A DNA stretch of 64,000 bases from Candidatus Latescibacterota bacterium (GTDB taxonomy: Bacteria; Krumholzibacteriota; Krumholzibacteriia; JACNKJ01): NCBI GenBank assembly GCA_020633725.1, contig JACKDC010000005.1, positions 62,001-126,000 on the forward strand. The letters run 5' to 3'. Each line of letters opens with the position of its first letter. Position 1 is the stretch's first letter. This document shows, in pieces, positions 13,649 through 21,893 of this stretch. The notes under the pieces were generated by a model, which saw only the letters and a list, made by a program, of their open reading frames with translations, made no database searches and had not been told where the DNA came from. The position numbers and the translations under genes are program-made.

Positions 13649-14509
13649 ATGAGAGTCGATCGCGAACCAATCCGGCACAGCGGCGAGATCAGCTTGGACA
13701 TCTACCTCAAGCAGATCCACGACATCCCGCTGCTGACGCGGGCGGACGAGGCGGATCTCGCCCGGCGCATCCGCGCCGGCGAGGAGGAAGCCCTGCACCG
13801 CCTGGTGGAGTCGAATCTCCGTTTCGTGGTGTCCGTGGCCAAGCAGTACGCGGGCCAGGGACTGAGCCTGACCGACCTCATCAACGAGGGGAACATCGGC
13901 CTCATCCGCGCCGCGGAGCGCTTCGACGAGAAGCGTGGGTTCAAGTTCATCAGCTACGCCGTGTGGTGGGTGCGCCAGGCCATGCTGCAGGCGCTGGCCG
14001 AGCAGTCGCGGATCTTCCGGGTCCCGCTCAATCGGGCCACCACACTGTACCGGCTCGGCAAGGTGCAGCAGCGCCTCACGCAGGACCTGGGCCGCGAGCC
14101 CACCGTGGAAGAGATCGCCGAGCGCCTCAAGCTCAGCCGCAAGGAGGTGCGGGGCACGCTGGACATCGCCAACGTCCCGCTCTCCATGGACGAGTCCTAC
14201 GGCGAGGACGAGGAGAATCCGCTCCGCGACTACCTCAGGGACGAAGAGGCCGACGCGCCCGACGTGGACACCTATCGCCGCACGCTGGGCGAGGACGTCG
14301 CCGAGGTCCTGGACGGCCTGCCCGAACGCGAGCGGCAGATCCTCGTCCGTTACTTCGGGATCGGTGGCCAGGAACCGGAGACCCTGGAGCGCATCGGAGA
14401 GCGGCTGGAGCTGACCCGCGAGCGGATTCGTCAGATCAAGGAGGAGACCCTCCAGAAGCTGAGGAGTTCGCGGCACGGACAGGCGCTCAAGAGCTATCTG
14501 GAGTCCTGA
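13649..14509 (+). CDS. rpoD: RNA polymerase sigma-70 factor, short RpoD-like
   Basis: 286-residue sigma factor. Region 1.2 (SLDIYLKQIHDIPLLT), region 2 with the core-binding and -10 melting block (LINEGNIGLIRAAERFDEKRG, then FKFISYAVWWVRQA), region 3 and region 4 with the -35 helix-turn-helix (LERIGERLELTRERIRQIKEE) are complete. There is no region 1.1, which is how the primary sigma of Bacteroidetes looks (about 287 residues, ending in LKSYL-like residues as here, LKSYLES). It may be the primary factor or a group 2 paralogue (RpoS/SigA-like); the window cannot decide. A strong terminator follows, so it ends its transcription unit. Confidence 0.88.
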   Translation: MRVDREPIRHSGEISLDIYLKQIHDIPLLTRADEADLARRIRAGEEEALHRLVESNLRFVVSVAKQYAGQGLSLTDLINEGNIGLIRAAERFDEKRGFKFISYAVWWVRQAMLQALAEQSRIFRVPLNRATTLYRLGKVQQRLTQDLGREPTVEEIAERLKLSRKEVRGTLDIANVPLSMDESYGEDEENPLRDYLRDEEADAPDVDTYRRTLGEDVAEVLDGLPERERQILVRYFGIGGQEPETLERIGERLELTRERIRQIKEETLQKLRSSRHGQALKSYLES

Positions 14510-14536
14510 CAAGGGACTCGGCAGCGAACACTCCCG

Positions 14537-14564
14537 CGCGGGGGCACAGGGTGCCCCCGCGTTT
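14537..14564 (+). terminator. Intrinsic terminator after the sigma factor gene
   Basis: Perfect 11-bp GC-rich stem (CGCGGGGGCAC / GTGCCCCCGCG) with a 3-base loop, followed by TTT. Confidence 0.85.
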
Positions 14565-14622
14565 CATTGTGCGCCTCCAGGCGGGAACGGAACCTGCTAT
14601 TCCCCGCCCGTCCTTAGGGTCC

Positions 14623-14651
14623 TTGACAGTGCCCCGGAGGGGGCCTAGCTT
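14623..14651 (+). promoter_or_regulatory. Promoter of the M23 peptidase gene
   Basis: TTGACA, 17-base spacer, TAGCTT, about 35 bases before the ATG. Confidence 0.7.
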
Positions 14652-14684
14652 GGGGCCGTTTCGAGGCTTTCACCCCCGAGGATC

Positions 14685-15596
14685 ATGGCGAAGAAGAGCA
14701 AACGGTTCACTTTCGTGGTCATCCGCGAAACGGAGCATCCGATCCGCCAGCTTCGGCTCGAAGCCTGGCAGTTGCGGCTGCTCCTCGGCGCCTCCGCCTT
14801 GCTGCTCCTGATCCTCCTCGTCCTCGGCGTCGGCGGCCTCTTCCGCGGCCACAGCAGCTTCGAGCTGCGCCAGGCCGAGGCGGAGAACACGCGGCTGCGC
14901 GAGGACATCCAGCGCGTCCACGCCCGCGTGGCGGGGCTGGAGGCGACGCTCCAGGAGATCGACGAGTTCCAGCGCTGGACGCGCACCGTGGCCAAGCTCG
15001 AACCGCTCAGCGACGAGGTCCTCGCCGGCGGCGTGGGCGGACCCGCGCCGCTCAATCCGCCAACGGCCGAGCTCGCCAGCGTGGACCGGCGGCTGGATCG
15101 CCTCTCCGGCCGCGCCCAGGTGCTGCGACGGAGCGCGGAGAGCGTGCTCTCGGCGCTCAGGGACGACCAGGAGCGCCTGAGCCGCATCCCCTCGATCCGG
15201 CCCGTCGTGGGCGGCCGCCTCAGCAGCCGCTTCGGCCGCCGCGTGGACCCCTTCACCGGACGTCCCGCCTTCCACCGCGGCATCGACCTGTCCGCGCGCA
15301 AGGGCACGCCCATCATGGCCACGGCCGACGGGCGCGTGCTCAAGGTGCGGCGCTCGGACACGGGCTACGGGAACATGCTCATCATCGACCACGGGAACGG
15401 CGTGGAGACGCGCTACGCCCACTGCGACCGCATCCTCGTCAGCGAAGGCCAGAAGATCGCCCGCGGCGAGGTGGTGGCCACGGTGGGCAGCAGCGGCCAC
15501 TCCACGGCCCCGCACCTCCACTACGAGGTGATCCGGGACGACAGCTACGGCAATCCCAGTCAGTACATCCTGTCCGACGAATTCATCGTTGACTGA
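14685..15596 (+). CDS. M23 (LytM-type) metallopeptidase, membrane-anchored
   Basis: Peptidoglycan endopeptidase family protein of 303 residues. A single N-terminal membrane segment (about residues 32-53) is followed by a coiled coil (to about 105) and a C-terminal LytM domain from about residue 175. The zinc ligands are His197 and Asp201 in HRGIDLSA and His279 in APHLHYE, with His277 as the catalytic partner; GNGVETRYAH is also typical. The intact site suggests an active hydrolase rather than an EnvC-like activator, although the coiled-coil architecture resembles both MepM and EnvC. An amidase gene follows 128 bases later, consistent with cell-wall splitting. Confidence 0.9.
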   Translation: MAKKSKRFTFVVIRETEHPIRQLRLEAWQLRLLLGASALLLLILLVLGVGGLFRGHSSFELRQAEAENTRLREDIQRVHARVAGLEATLQEIDEFQRWTRTVAKLEPLSDEVLAGGVGGPAPLNPPTAELASVDRRLDRLSGRAQVLRRSAESVLSALRDDQERLSRIPSIRPVVGGRLSSRFGRRVDPFTGRPAFHRGIDLSARKGTPIMATADGRVLKVRRSDTGYGNMLIIDHGNGVETRYAHCDRILVSEGQKIARGEVVATVGSSGHSTAPHLHYEVIRDDSYGNPSQYILSDEFIVD

Positions 15597-15724
15597 TTTT
15601 CGCCTCTCCGGCTAACTGAGCCCGACCGCGCGGACCGAACGCGCCCGGCCGAGCGCCGTGGCGCGGCGGTCGTCGTGGCGCCGGGCGGCGTCACGGTGGC
15701 GCGGCGGCCCGCTTCAGGAGTGGC

Positions 15725-17233
15725 ATGACGCGTAGCGCGAGGTTCGGCCTAGCCCTGCTCTTCGCCGTGGCCTGGCCCGCGGCGTCGGCAGCCGCCGCCC
15801 AGGTGAGCGGCATCCGGCACTGGACGGCCCCCGACCACACCCGCGTCGTCCTCGATCTGGAGGGCGACTACCAGTTCACGATCGGCACCCGCCAGTCGCC
15901 CGAGCGCGTGGTGATCGATCTGGCCGGCGCGCAGTTCGACTGCGGCACCGAGAACCGGCCCGTGGACGACGACATCCTCGCCCGCATCCGCTGCAACCGG
16001 CTGCGCCGGGGCGCCCAGGTCGTGCTGGACCTCAAGGACGCCTACACCTTCAAGTACTTCGCGCTGGACGCCATCCCGAACAAGAAGCCGCGCCGCCTCG
16101 TGGTGGACGTCTTCCCCTCGCAGCGTGGCGAGAGCCCGGCCGAGGCCGTGGCCGAGACGCCGCCGGCGCCGCCCGGCGACGCGCCGCCGCCGCTGGGGCG
16201 GGAGGTCGTCGTGGTGATCGACGCGGGGCACGGCGGCGAGGATCCCGGGGCGATCCACCGCGGCGAGCGCGAGAAGACCATCACCCTGGACATCGCCCGG
16301 CGCCTGGAGCGCGTCATCGACGCCATGCCAGGCTATCGCGCGGTCCTCACGCGCTCCGGCGACTACTACGTCCCCCTGGCGCGGCGGCGCGAGCTGGCGG
16401 ACAAGGCCAAGGGCGACCTGCTGGTGAGCATCCACTGCAACTCGGCGCCGAACCGGAACGCCGGGGGGATCGAGCTCTACTACCTGTCCACCCAGGGCGC
16501 GAGCAGCCGCCGCGCCGCGGCGCTGGCCGATCTGGAGAACCGCGCCGACCTGGTGGGCGGCATCCATCCGGCGGCGGGGGACGAGGAGTTCCGCCTGGTG
16601 GTGAACCGTCAGCTGGGCGTGGCCATCGAGCGCAGCCGCCTGGTGGCCGAGTCGCTGCGGGCGGCGGCCTACCGGGATCCGCAGCTGCGATCGAGCCGGC
16701 GGCTGAAGCGCGCGGGGCTGGCCGTCTGCAAGATGGTCTCCATGCCGTCGGTGCTGGTGGAGGTGGGCTTCTTCACCAACCGGAACGACTTCCAGCTCCT
16801 CGCCAGCCCCGAGGGCCGGCAGAGCTACGCGGACTGGCTGGCGCGGGGCATCGACGACTACTTCCGCGAGCACGCCGCCACGCTCTTCGACCCGCTCTTC
16901 GCGCGGCGCGACAAGCTGATCTACAAGGTCCGGCCGGGCGACAACCTCACGCGCATCGCGAACAAGTTCGACGTGAGCGTCGAGGACCTGGTCCGCGCCA
17001 ACCGGCTCGAGAAGGCCAATCATCTGGGCGTGGGCGACCTGCTGCTGGTCGTCTCCGAGACGGAGCAGCCCGTGGTGCACCGGGTGCAGAAGGGGGAGAA
17101 CCTCACGCTCATCGCCAAGCGCTACGGCGTCAGCGTGGACTCCCTGCTCCAGGCCAACCGGCTGCGCAGCCGGGACGTCATCCGCCCCGGTCAAGAACTC
17201 GTGATCCTGCCGCAGGGCGGCAAGGGGGACTGA
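15725..17233 (+). CDS. N-acetylmuramoyl-L-alanine amidase with AMIN and two LysM domains
   Basis: Periplasmic zinc amidase of AmiC type that cuts stem peptides from glycan strands. The 502-residue protein has a signal peptide, an AMIN domain (about 27-130) for envelope targeting, a proline-rich linker, and Amidase_3 (about 160-385) with zinc ligands His169 (DAGHGGEDPGA), Glu183 and His237 (SIHCNSA), and catalytic Glu346 (VEVGFFTN). Two LysM repeats (about 403-447 and 454-498) end the protein. ATG is preceded by AGGAG. Its stop overlaps the YbbR start by one base (TGATG), implying translational coupling. The preceding M23 gene could supply a partner or activator. Confidence 0.94.
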   Translation: MTRSARFGLALLFAVAWPAASAAAAQVSGIRHWTAPDHTRVVLDLEGDYQFTIGTRQSPERVVIDLAGAQFDCGTENRPVDDDILARIRCNRLRRGAQVVLDLKDAYTFKYFALDAIPNKKPRRLVVDVFPSQRGESPAEAVAETPPAPPGDAPPPLGREVVVVIDAGHGGEDPGAIHRGEREKTITLDIARRLERVIDAMPGYRAVLTRSGDYYVPLARRRELADKAKGDLLVSIHCNSAPNRNAGGIELYYLSTQGASSRRAAALADLENRADLVGGIHPAAGDEEFRLVVNRQLGVAIERSRLVAESLRAAAYRDPQLRSSRRLKRAGLAVCKMVSMPSVLVEVGFFTNRNDFQLLASPEGRQSYADWLARGIDDYFREHAATLFDPLFARRDKLIYKVRPGDNLTRIANKFDVSVEDLVRANRLEKANHLGVGDLLLVVSETEQPVVHRVQKGENLTLIAKRYGVSVDSLLQANRLRSRDVIRPGQELVILPQGGKGD

Positions 17234-17901
17234 TGCTCGGCGCCCTGGGCCGCAACCTGCCCATCAAGATCACCAGCCTGGTGCTGGCCACGCTGCTCTG
17301 GGCCATGGTGGCCGGGCAGCGGGAGGTCATCCGCACCCTGCGCGTGGCCCTGGACCTGCCCGCGCTGCCGGACTCGCTCATGTACCTGCAGAGCCCGCCC
17401 GCCAGCGTCCAGGTGACCTTCCGCGCCAGCGGGCGCAAGCTGTTCTGGCTGCGCCTGCGCCCGCCGCTCCTGCGCCCGGGGCTCAGCCTCCAGGCCACCG
17501 ACGAGCCCGTGGTCCTGCGCCTCCGCGAGGAGCTGCTCGACCTGCCCCGGCAGTTCAGCGGCACGGTGATGGACATCAGCCCGGCCAATCTGCGCGTCCA
17601 GATCGCGGCCGTGGGGGAGAAGGAAGTGCCCGTCAAGGTGGTGGTGGGCAAGGAGCCGCGGCATCCCTACCGGCTGGCGGAGGGCAGCACGCCGGTGGCC
17701 ACGCCCAGCCACGTGCGGGCCCGCGGCCCCCGGGAGCGCGTGGACCGCATGCCCTGGGTCCGCACCGAGTTCCTCGACCTGTCCGACGAGACCGAGAGCG
17801 GCGTGCGCGCCGTGAGCCTGGAAGCCCCGGACTCCCTGCTCCGCTTCGAGCCGTCCACGGTGCAGGTGCGCTACGAAATCGAGGCCTGGCAACCCGAGTG
17901 A
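17233..17901 (+). CDS. YbbR-like (CdaR-type) domain protein
   Basis: 222-residue protein with one N-terminal membrane segment (NLPIKITSLVLATLLWAMVAG) and YbbR-type repeats outside. In Firmicutes the homologue CdaR binds and regulates the diadenylate cyclase CdaA and is encoded next to it. Here the cyclase gene is not adjacent, and the start overlaps the amidase stop by one base. A c-di-AMP phosphodiesterase gene (pgpH) is 6 kb downstream, so c-di-AMP signalling is likely in this organism. Only one or two YbbR repeats fit in this length, fewer than in Bacillus CdaR. Confidence 0.78.
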   Translation: MLGALGRNLPIKITSLVLATLLWAMVAGQREVIRTLRVALDLPALPDSLMYLQSPPASVQVTFRASGRKLFWLRLRPPLLRPGLSLQATDEPVVLRLREELLDLPRQFSGTVMDISPANLRVQIAAVGEKEVPVKVVVGKEPRHPYRLAEGSTPVATPSHVRARGPRERVDRMPWVRTEFLDLSDETESGVRAVSLEAPDSLLRFEPSTVQVRYEIEAWQPE

Positions 17902-17913
17902 GCACGGGCCTTC

Positions 17914-17942
17914 TTGACGCCGGAAAGGGGCGACCCTAGACT
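17914..17942 (+). promoter_or_regulatory. Promoter of the ptsN-like gene
   Basis: TTGACG, 17-base spacer, TAGACT. The TTG codon at 17914, in frame with the gene, is part of the -35 box and so cannot be its start. Confidence 0.7.
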
Positions 17943-17973
17943 GCAGGCAGACCAACGGGAGGCCTCACCAGGA

Positions 17974-18432
17974 ATGCAACTGTCCGATCTCCTCAGGGAA
18001 GACTCCATCCAGCTCGACCTCGCCAGCACCGACAAAGCCAGCCTCTTCCAGGATGCTCTCCGGCATCTGCACGCGCGGGGCCACGTCACCGAGCCCGAGA
18101 CGGTGCTGCACGATCTCGAGGTGCGCGAGAAGATCATGAGCACTGGCATCGGGCAGGGCGTGGCGATACCGCACGCGCAGTCCGAGGGCGTGCCGGAGAC
18201 CCATCTCTCGCTGTGGCGGCCGAAGAAGCCCGTGGAGTTCGCGGCCATGGACGAGGAGCCGGTGGACCTGATCTTCATGATCCTCGGTCCGCGCGGCATC
18301 GGCAACGAGCACGTGAAGATCCTGGCCAAGATCTCCCGCCTGCTCCACGGCTCCGACTTCCGCGACCGCCTCCGCAAGGCGAAGACGGCCGCCGAAGTCC
18401 TCGAGACCATCCGCGACTTCGAATCGAACTGA
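17974..18432 (+). CDS. ptsN: PTS IIA-like nitrogen-regulatory protein (PtsN family)
   Basis: EIIA-Ntr/fructose-type phosphoacceptor of 152 residues. The phosphorylated residue is His67 in VAIPHAQSEGV, with the family opening LSDLLREDSIQLDL and ending in a helix that runs IRDFES. The ATG has GGGAGG 11 bases upstream and its own promoter. No HPr or EI gene is nearby, so the phosphodonor is unknown; PtsN proteins usually regulate rather than transport, for example potassium or nitrogen metabolism. In many diderms it lies near rpoN and hpf, which is not the case here. Confidence 0.88.
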   Translation: MQLSDLLREDSIQLDLASTDKASLFQDALRHLHARGHVTEPETVLHDLEVREKIMSTGIGQGVAIPHAQSEGVPETHLSLWRPKKPVEFAAMDEEPVDLIFMILGPRGIGNEHVKILAKISRLLHGSDFRDRLRKAKTAAEVLETIRDFESN

Positions 18433-18517
18433 TCGCGGCCGTCGGCGGCCCGCCGCGACCGGCCCGACGCCGGCCGCCACGGACCCCCGCACCCCGGTCG
18501 CAACGGCAAAGGCTGCG

Positions 18518-18886
18518 ATGCGTCGCCCCTGGCTGCTCTACCTGCTGCTCATCTTCGGGCTGTCGTCGATCCCCACGGATCCCCGTCCCAAGGGGGCGCC
18601 GCTCCTCATCGACAAGGTGGCGCACTTCGTCCTCTACAGCGGGCTGGGCTACGTCTTCGCGCGCGGCGAGGGCGAGCGCCTCGGCCGGCACTGGCGGACG
18701 CTGCTCGGCGCGCTGCTGCTGGCCTCCGCCGTCGGCATGGTGGACGAGTTCTACCAGGGCTTCGTGCCGAACCGCAGCCGCGAGCTGGCCGACTGGCTGG
18801 CGGACGTCTCCGGGGGCCTGACGGGCGCGGTGCTGGGGCTCAGCGTGGGCCTGAACGCGACCCGCGACGGGGAGGGCGGAGCGTGA
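18518..18886 (+). CDS. VanZ-like family small membrane protein
   Basis: 122-residue protein with three to four hydrophobic segments and the VanZ signatures DKVAHFVLYSGLGY and DEFYQGFVPNRSRELADWLADVSGG. The family is named for teicoplanin resistance but has no settled function; the conserved His, Asp and Arg residues hint at catalysis. Its stop overlaps the GTG of the next gene (GTGA), placing it in one operon with the HisRS-like gene and aspS. Confidence 0.85.
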   Translation: MRRPWLLYLLLIFGLSSIPTDPRPKGAPLLIDKVAHFVLYSGLGYVFARGEGERLGRHWRTLLGALLLASAVGMVDEFYQGFVPNRSRELADWLADVSGGLTGAVLGLSVGLNATRDGEGGA

Positions 18887-19872
18887 GCGCCCCCCGCCGA
18901 CAGGACGACGCCGCGCCCGACGTCGCCGGCCTGCGCCAGCGCCTGCGCCGCGTGGCGGAGGACGTCGCCGCGCGCTGGGGCTACCGGCCGCTGCACGTGC
19001 CCTCGGCGAGCGCGGAGTCCACGCTGGCCCGGGCCGCCGAATGGGGCGCGGCGGACGCCGAGCCGGCGGGCCCGCTGCGGCTCGTCGCCTGGGGGCCCAG
19101 CGCCGCGGGCGGCGACGCCCTGCGGCTCTGCCTGGAGGTCACGGGCAGCGCGAGCCCGGCGCTGGAAGCCGAGCTGATCGAGCTGGTGCGCGACGTCCTC
19201 GGCGAACTGGGCCTCTCGCCCCTGGGCGCGCGGCTCAACGCGCCGGGGGACGTCTGCTGCGGCGAGGACGGCCCCTGCGCGCGCTGCCTCGGCCACCTCG
19301 AGGGGCTGGAAGCGCTGCTGGACGGCCGCGGCATCGCCCACCGGCGCGACGCCGCGCTGACGTCGGCGACGGGCGCGCGCAGCCTCTTTGCGCTATCCTG
19401 TCCCGGCCCCGGCGGCGCCTCGCTGGGCGGCGGCGAGCGCCACGACGGCCTTCCCGCGCGCGTCGGCCTGGCGCCCACGCCGGCGGTGGGCGCGTGGCTG
19501 GACCTCGACGTCCTGGCCGGCGCGGTCCTGCGGGCGGGCACCGTGGAGGCCGCGGAGCTCGCGCCGCGCGGCGCGGCCCTGCTGCTGGTGGATCCCGAGG
19601 CGACGGCCGCCGCGCTGCGCATCGCCGGACGGCTGCGGGCGCGGATTCCCGTCGAGGTCGACCACAGCGGGCGTCCCCTCGCGGCGCAGCTCGCCGACGC
19701 GGACGCGCGCCACGCGCGCTTCGCGATCCTGCTGGGTGAAGAGGAGCTGGCGGCGGGCGTCGTGACGGTGAAGGACCTGGACTCCGGCGCGCAGCGCGCC
19801 CTGCCGGAGGACGACCTGCTGGATCTGATCCAGGCCTGGAGCGCCGGCGCCCGCCCGGCGTCCCGGCCCTGA
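18883..19872 (+). CDS. Degenerate histidyl-tRNA synthetase-like protein with intact anticodon-binding domain
   Basis: 329 residues that align by eye with HisRS from end to end but are about 100 residues shorter. The N-terminal part (AARWGYRPLHVP) matches the motif 1 region. The expected motif 2 (FRYERPQ-type with its ATP-binding Arg) is collapsed to WGPSAAGGDALRLCLEVTG. The histidine loop RGLDYYT is replaced by ALTSATGARSLFAL. The middle keeps LNAPGD, C..C near GPCARC, and GGGERHDGL / PTPAVG. The C-terminal domain is well preserved: VEVDHSGRPLAAQL and RFAILLGEEELAAGVVTVKDL, which is the HisRS anticodon-binding module. Charging activity looks lost. HisZ, the HisRS-like subunit of ATP-phosphoribosyltransferase, lacks this C-terminal domain, so HisZ does not fit. 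hisS often precedes aspS, and this gene occupies that slot. Confidence 0.75.
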   Translation: MSAPRRQDDAAPDVAGLRQRLRRVAEDVAARWGYRPLHVPSASAESTLARAAEWGAADAEPAGPLRLVAWGPSAAGGDALRLCLEVTGSASPALEAELIELVRDVLGELGLSPLGARLNAPGDVCCGEDGPCARCLGHLEGLEALLDGRGIAHRRDAALTSATGARSLFALSCPGPGGASLGGGERHDGLPARVGLAPTPAVGAWLDLDVLAGAVLRAGTVEAAELAPRGAALLLVDPEATAAALRIAGRLRARIPVEVDHSGRPLAAQLADADARHARFAILLGEEELAAGVVTVKDLDSGAQRALPEDDLLDLIQAWSAGARPASRP

Positions 19873-19920
19873 ACCTGACACCGGGACCGAACGGCCCGCG
19901 CGGGCGGGCGAGGAGGACGC

Positions 19921-21711
19921 GTGCTGGACAACCTGGGGGACTGGAAGCGCAGCGACGCCTGCGCGGCGCTCGGCGCCGCCGACGAGGGCCGCGAGGTCAT
20001 CCTGACCGGCTGGGTGCACCGCCGGCGTGACCACGGCGGGCTCGTCTTCATGGATCTGCGCGACCGCAGCGGCCTCTGCCAGGTGGTGGTGGACGGCGAG
20101 GCGGAGTCGCTGCGCGAGTCCCTGCGCCCGGTGCGCTCGGAGTGGGTGCTGGCGGTGCGCGGCACCGTGCGCCTGCGGCCGGCGGACATGCGCAACGCCG
20201 AGCTGCCCAGCGGCGACGTGGAGGTGCTCGTCGCGGAGCTGCGCGTGCTGAACAGCAGCCTGACGCCGCCGTTCCCCATCGACTCCTTCCAGGAGTCCGA
20301 GGTCTCCGACGACCTGCGCCTCAAGTACCGTTACCTCGACCTGCGCCGCCGCGAGATGCTCGCGCGCATGGAGTTCAGGCACCGCGTGACCCTGGCCGTG
20401 CGCGAGTTCCTCTCGGGCGAGGGCTTTCTCGAGATCGAGACGCCGCTGCTCATCCGCTCCACGCCGGAGGGCGCGCGCGACTACGTGGTGCCCAGCCGCC
20501 TGCAGCCCGGCCACTTCTACGCGCTGCCCCAGAGCCCGCAGCTCTACAAGCAGCTGCTCATGGTGGCCGGTTACGAGAAGTACTTCCAGATCGCGCGCTG
20601 CCTGCGCGACGAGGACCTGCGCGGCGACCGCCAGCCCGAGCACACGCAGATCGACATGGAGATGAGCTTCGCCACCGAGGACATGGTCTTCGACGTCGTG
20701 GAGCGCCTGCTGGGCTCGATCTTCCGCGGCGTCATGGGCCGGGAGCTCGAGACGCCCTTCCTTCGCCTCAGCTACCGCGAGGCCATGGATCGCTTCGGCT
20801 CCGACAAGCCCGACCTCCGCTTCGCGCTCGAGCTCACCGACCTCGGGGACGTCGCCGCCCGCAGCAGCTTCCAGGCCTTCAAGGGCGTGCTCGAGGCCGG
20901 CGGCAGCGTGAAGGGCCTGCGCGTGCCCGGCGGCGCGAGCTTCTCGCGCAAGGACATCGAGGCCCTGGAGGGCGCGGCCAAGACCTACCGCGCCAAGGGT
21001 CTGGCCTGGATGAAGCGCGGGGCCGAGGGCCTGAGCGGCGGCGTGGCCAAGTTCTTCGAGGGCGAGACCGGCGAGGCGCTGATCCGCGCCGCCGGCCTCG
21101 AGGAGGGCGACCTCCTGCTCATGGTGGCCGACCAGGGGGAGGTGCCCTGCATCGCCATGGGCGCCGTGCGCAGCGCCCTGGGGGCCAAGCTGGGGCTCAC
21201 GGCGGGCGGCGAGTTCCGCTTCCTCTGGGTGCACCGCTTCCCCATGTTCGAGCAGGACGAGGAGACGGGCAACTGGGAGGCCATGCACCACCTGTTCACG
21301 ATGCCGGCGCCCGAGGACCTCGAGTTTCTGGAGTCCGACCCGGGGCGGGTGCACGGGCAGCTCTACGACCTCGTCTGCAACGGGGTGGAGCTGGCGAGCG
21401 GGAGCATCCGAATCCACCGGCGGGACATCCAGGAGCGGGTGATGGCCGTCGTCGGCATCGACAAGGACGAGGCCGAGCGACGCTTCGGGTTCCTCCTCGG
21501 CGCCTTCGACTACGGCGCGCCGCCGCACGGGGGCATCGCGCCGGGCATGGACCGTCTGCTCATGGTCCTGGACGGGGGACAGTCGATTCGCGACTACATC
21601 GCCTTCCCCAAGACCCTGCAGGGCAAGAGCCTCATGGTCGGCAGCCCGGCGCCGCTGGACTCCCGGCAGCTGGAGGAATTGCATCTGCGCGTCATGGAGC
21701 GGAAGGACTGA
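19921..21711 (+). CDS. aspS: Aspartyl-tRNA synthetase, bacterial type, probably non-discriminating
   Basis: 596-residue class II synthetase starting at GTG behind GAGGAGG. An OB-fold anticodon domain (GWVHRRRDHGGLVFMDLRD) is followed by the catalytic core with motif 2 (FQIARCLRDEDLRGDRQPEHTQID), the GAD insertion domain (about residues 295-420) specific to bacterial enzymes, and motif 3 (GIAPGMDRLLMVL). His38 in RRRDHGG corresponds to His31 of the Pseudomonas aeruginosa enzyme, a residue linked to misacylation of tRNA-Asn, whereas discriminating enzymes such as that of E. coli have Leu there. That predicts Asp-tRNA-Asn formation and GatCAB-dependent amidation. It is the last gene of the vanZ/HisRS-like operon. 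Confidence 0.96.
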   Translation: MLDNLGDWKRSDACAALGAADEGREVILTGWVHRRRDHGGLVFMDLRDRSGLCQVVVDGEAESLRESLRPVRSEWVLAVRGTVRLRPADMRNAELPSGDVEVLVAELRVLNSSLTPPFPIDSFQESEVSDDLRLKYRYLDLRRREMLARMEFRHRVTLAVREFLSGEGFLEIETPLLIRSTPEGARDYVVPSRLQPGHFYALPQSPQLYKQLLMVAGYEKYFQIARCLRDEDLRGDRQPEHTQIDMEMSFATEDMVFDVVERLLGSIFRGVMGRELETPFLRLSYREAMDRFGSDKPDLRFALELTDLGDVAARSSFQAFKGVLEAGGSVKGLRVPGGASFSRKDIEALEGAAKTYRAKGLAWMKRGAEGLSGGVAKFFEGETGEALIRAAGLEEGDLLLMVADQGEVPCIAMGAVRSALGAKLGLTAGGEFRFLWVHRFPMFEQDEETGNWEAMHHLFTMPAPEDLEFLESDPGRVHGQLYDLVCNGVELASGSIRIHRRDIQERVMAVVGIDKDEAERRFGFLLGAFDYGAPPHGGIAPGMDRLLMVLDGGQSIRDYIAFPKTLQGKSLMVGSPAPLDSRQLEELHLRVMERKD

Positions 21712-21781
21712 GGGCATTCCGCTAAGTGCTAACTGGAACGGAACTTGCCCCGGTGCTTTCGTGTCGGGGGGCCGATAGCCC

Positions 21782-21810
21782 TTGACAGGCCTGGGGGCGG
21801 GGCCTACTCT
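21782..21810 (+). promoter_or_regulatory. Promoter of the small lipoprotein pair
   Basis: TTGACA, exactly 17 bases, TACTCT. The leader to the GTG at 21894 is about 75 bases. Confidence 0.75.
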
Positions 21811-21893
21811 GTTCCAGTCGAGGCAGTGGGCTTTAAGCAATTGATTCGCAAGGACTTGAAGCCACCCGCGCCCCGGACGCAAGGAGGAAGGCA

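Noticed and set aside
18883..19872. HisZ (ATP-phosphoribosyltransferase regulatory subunit)
   Set aside because: HisZ lacks the C-terminal anticodon domain, which is the best-preserved part here; no hisG nearby.
21745..21771. Terminator after aspS (CCCCG/CGGGG hairpin)
   Set aside because: Only a 5-bp stem with a long loop and no T tract.
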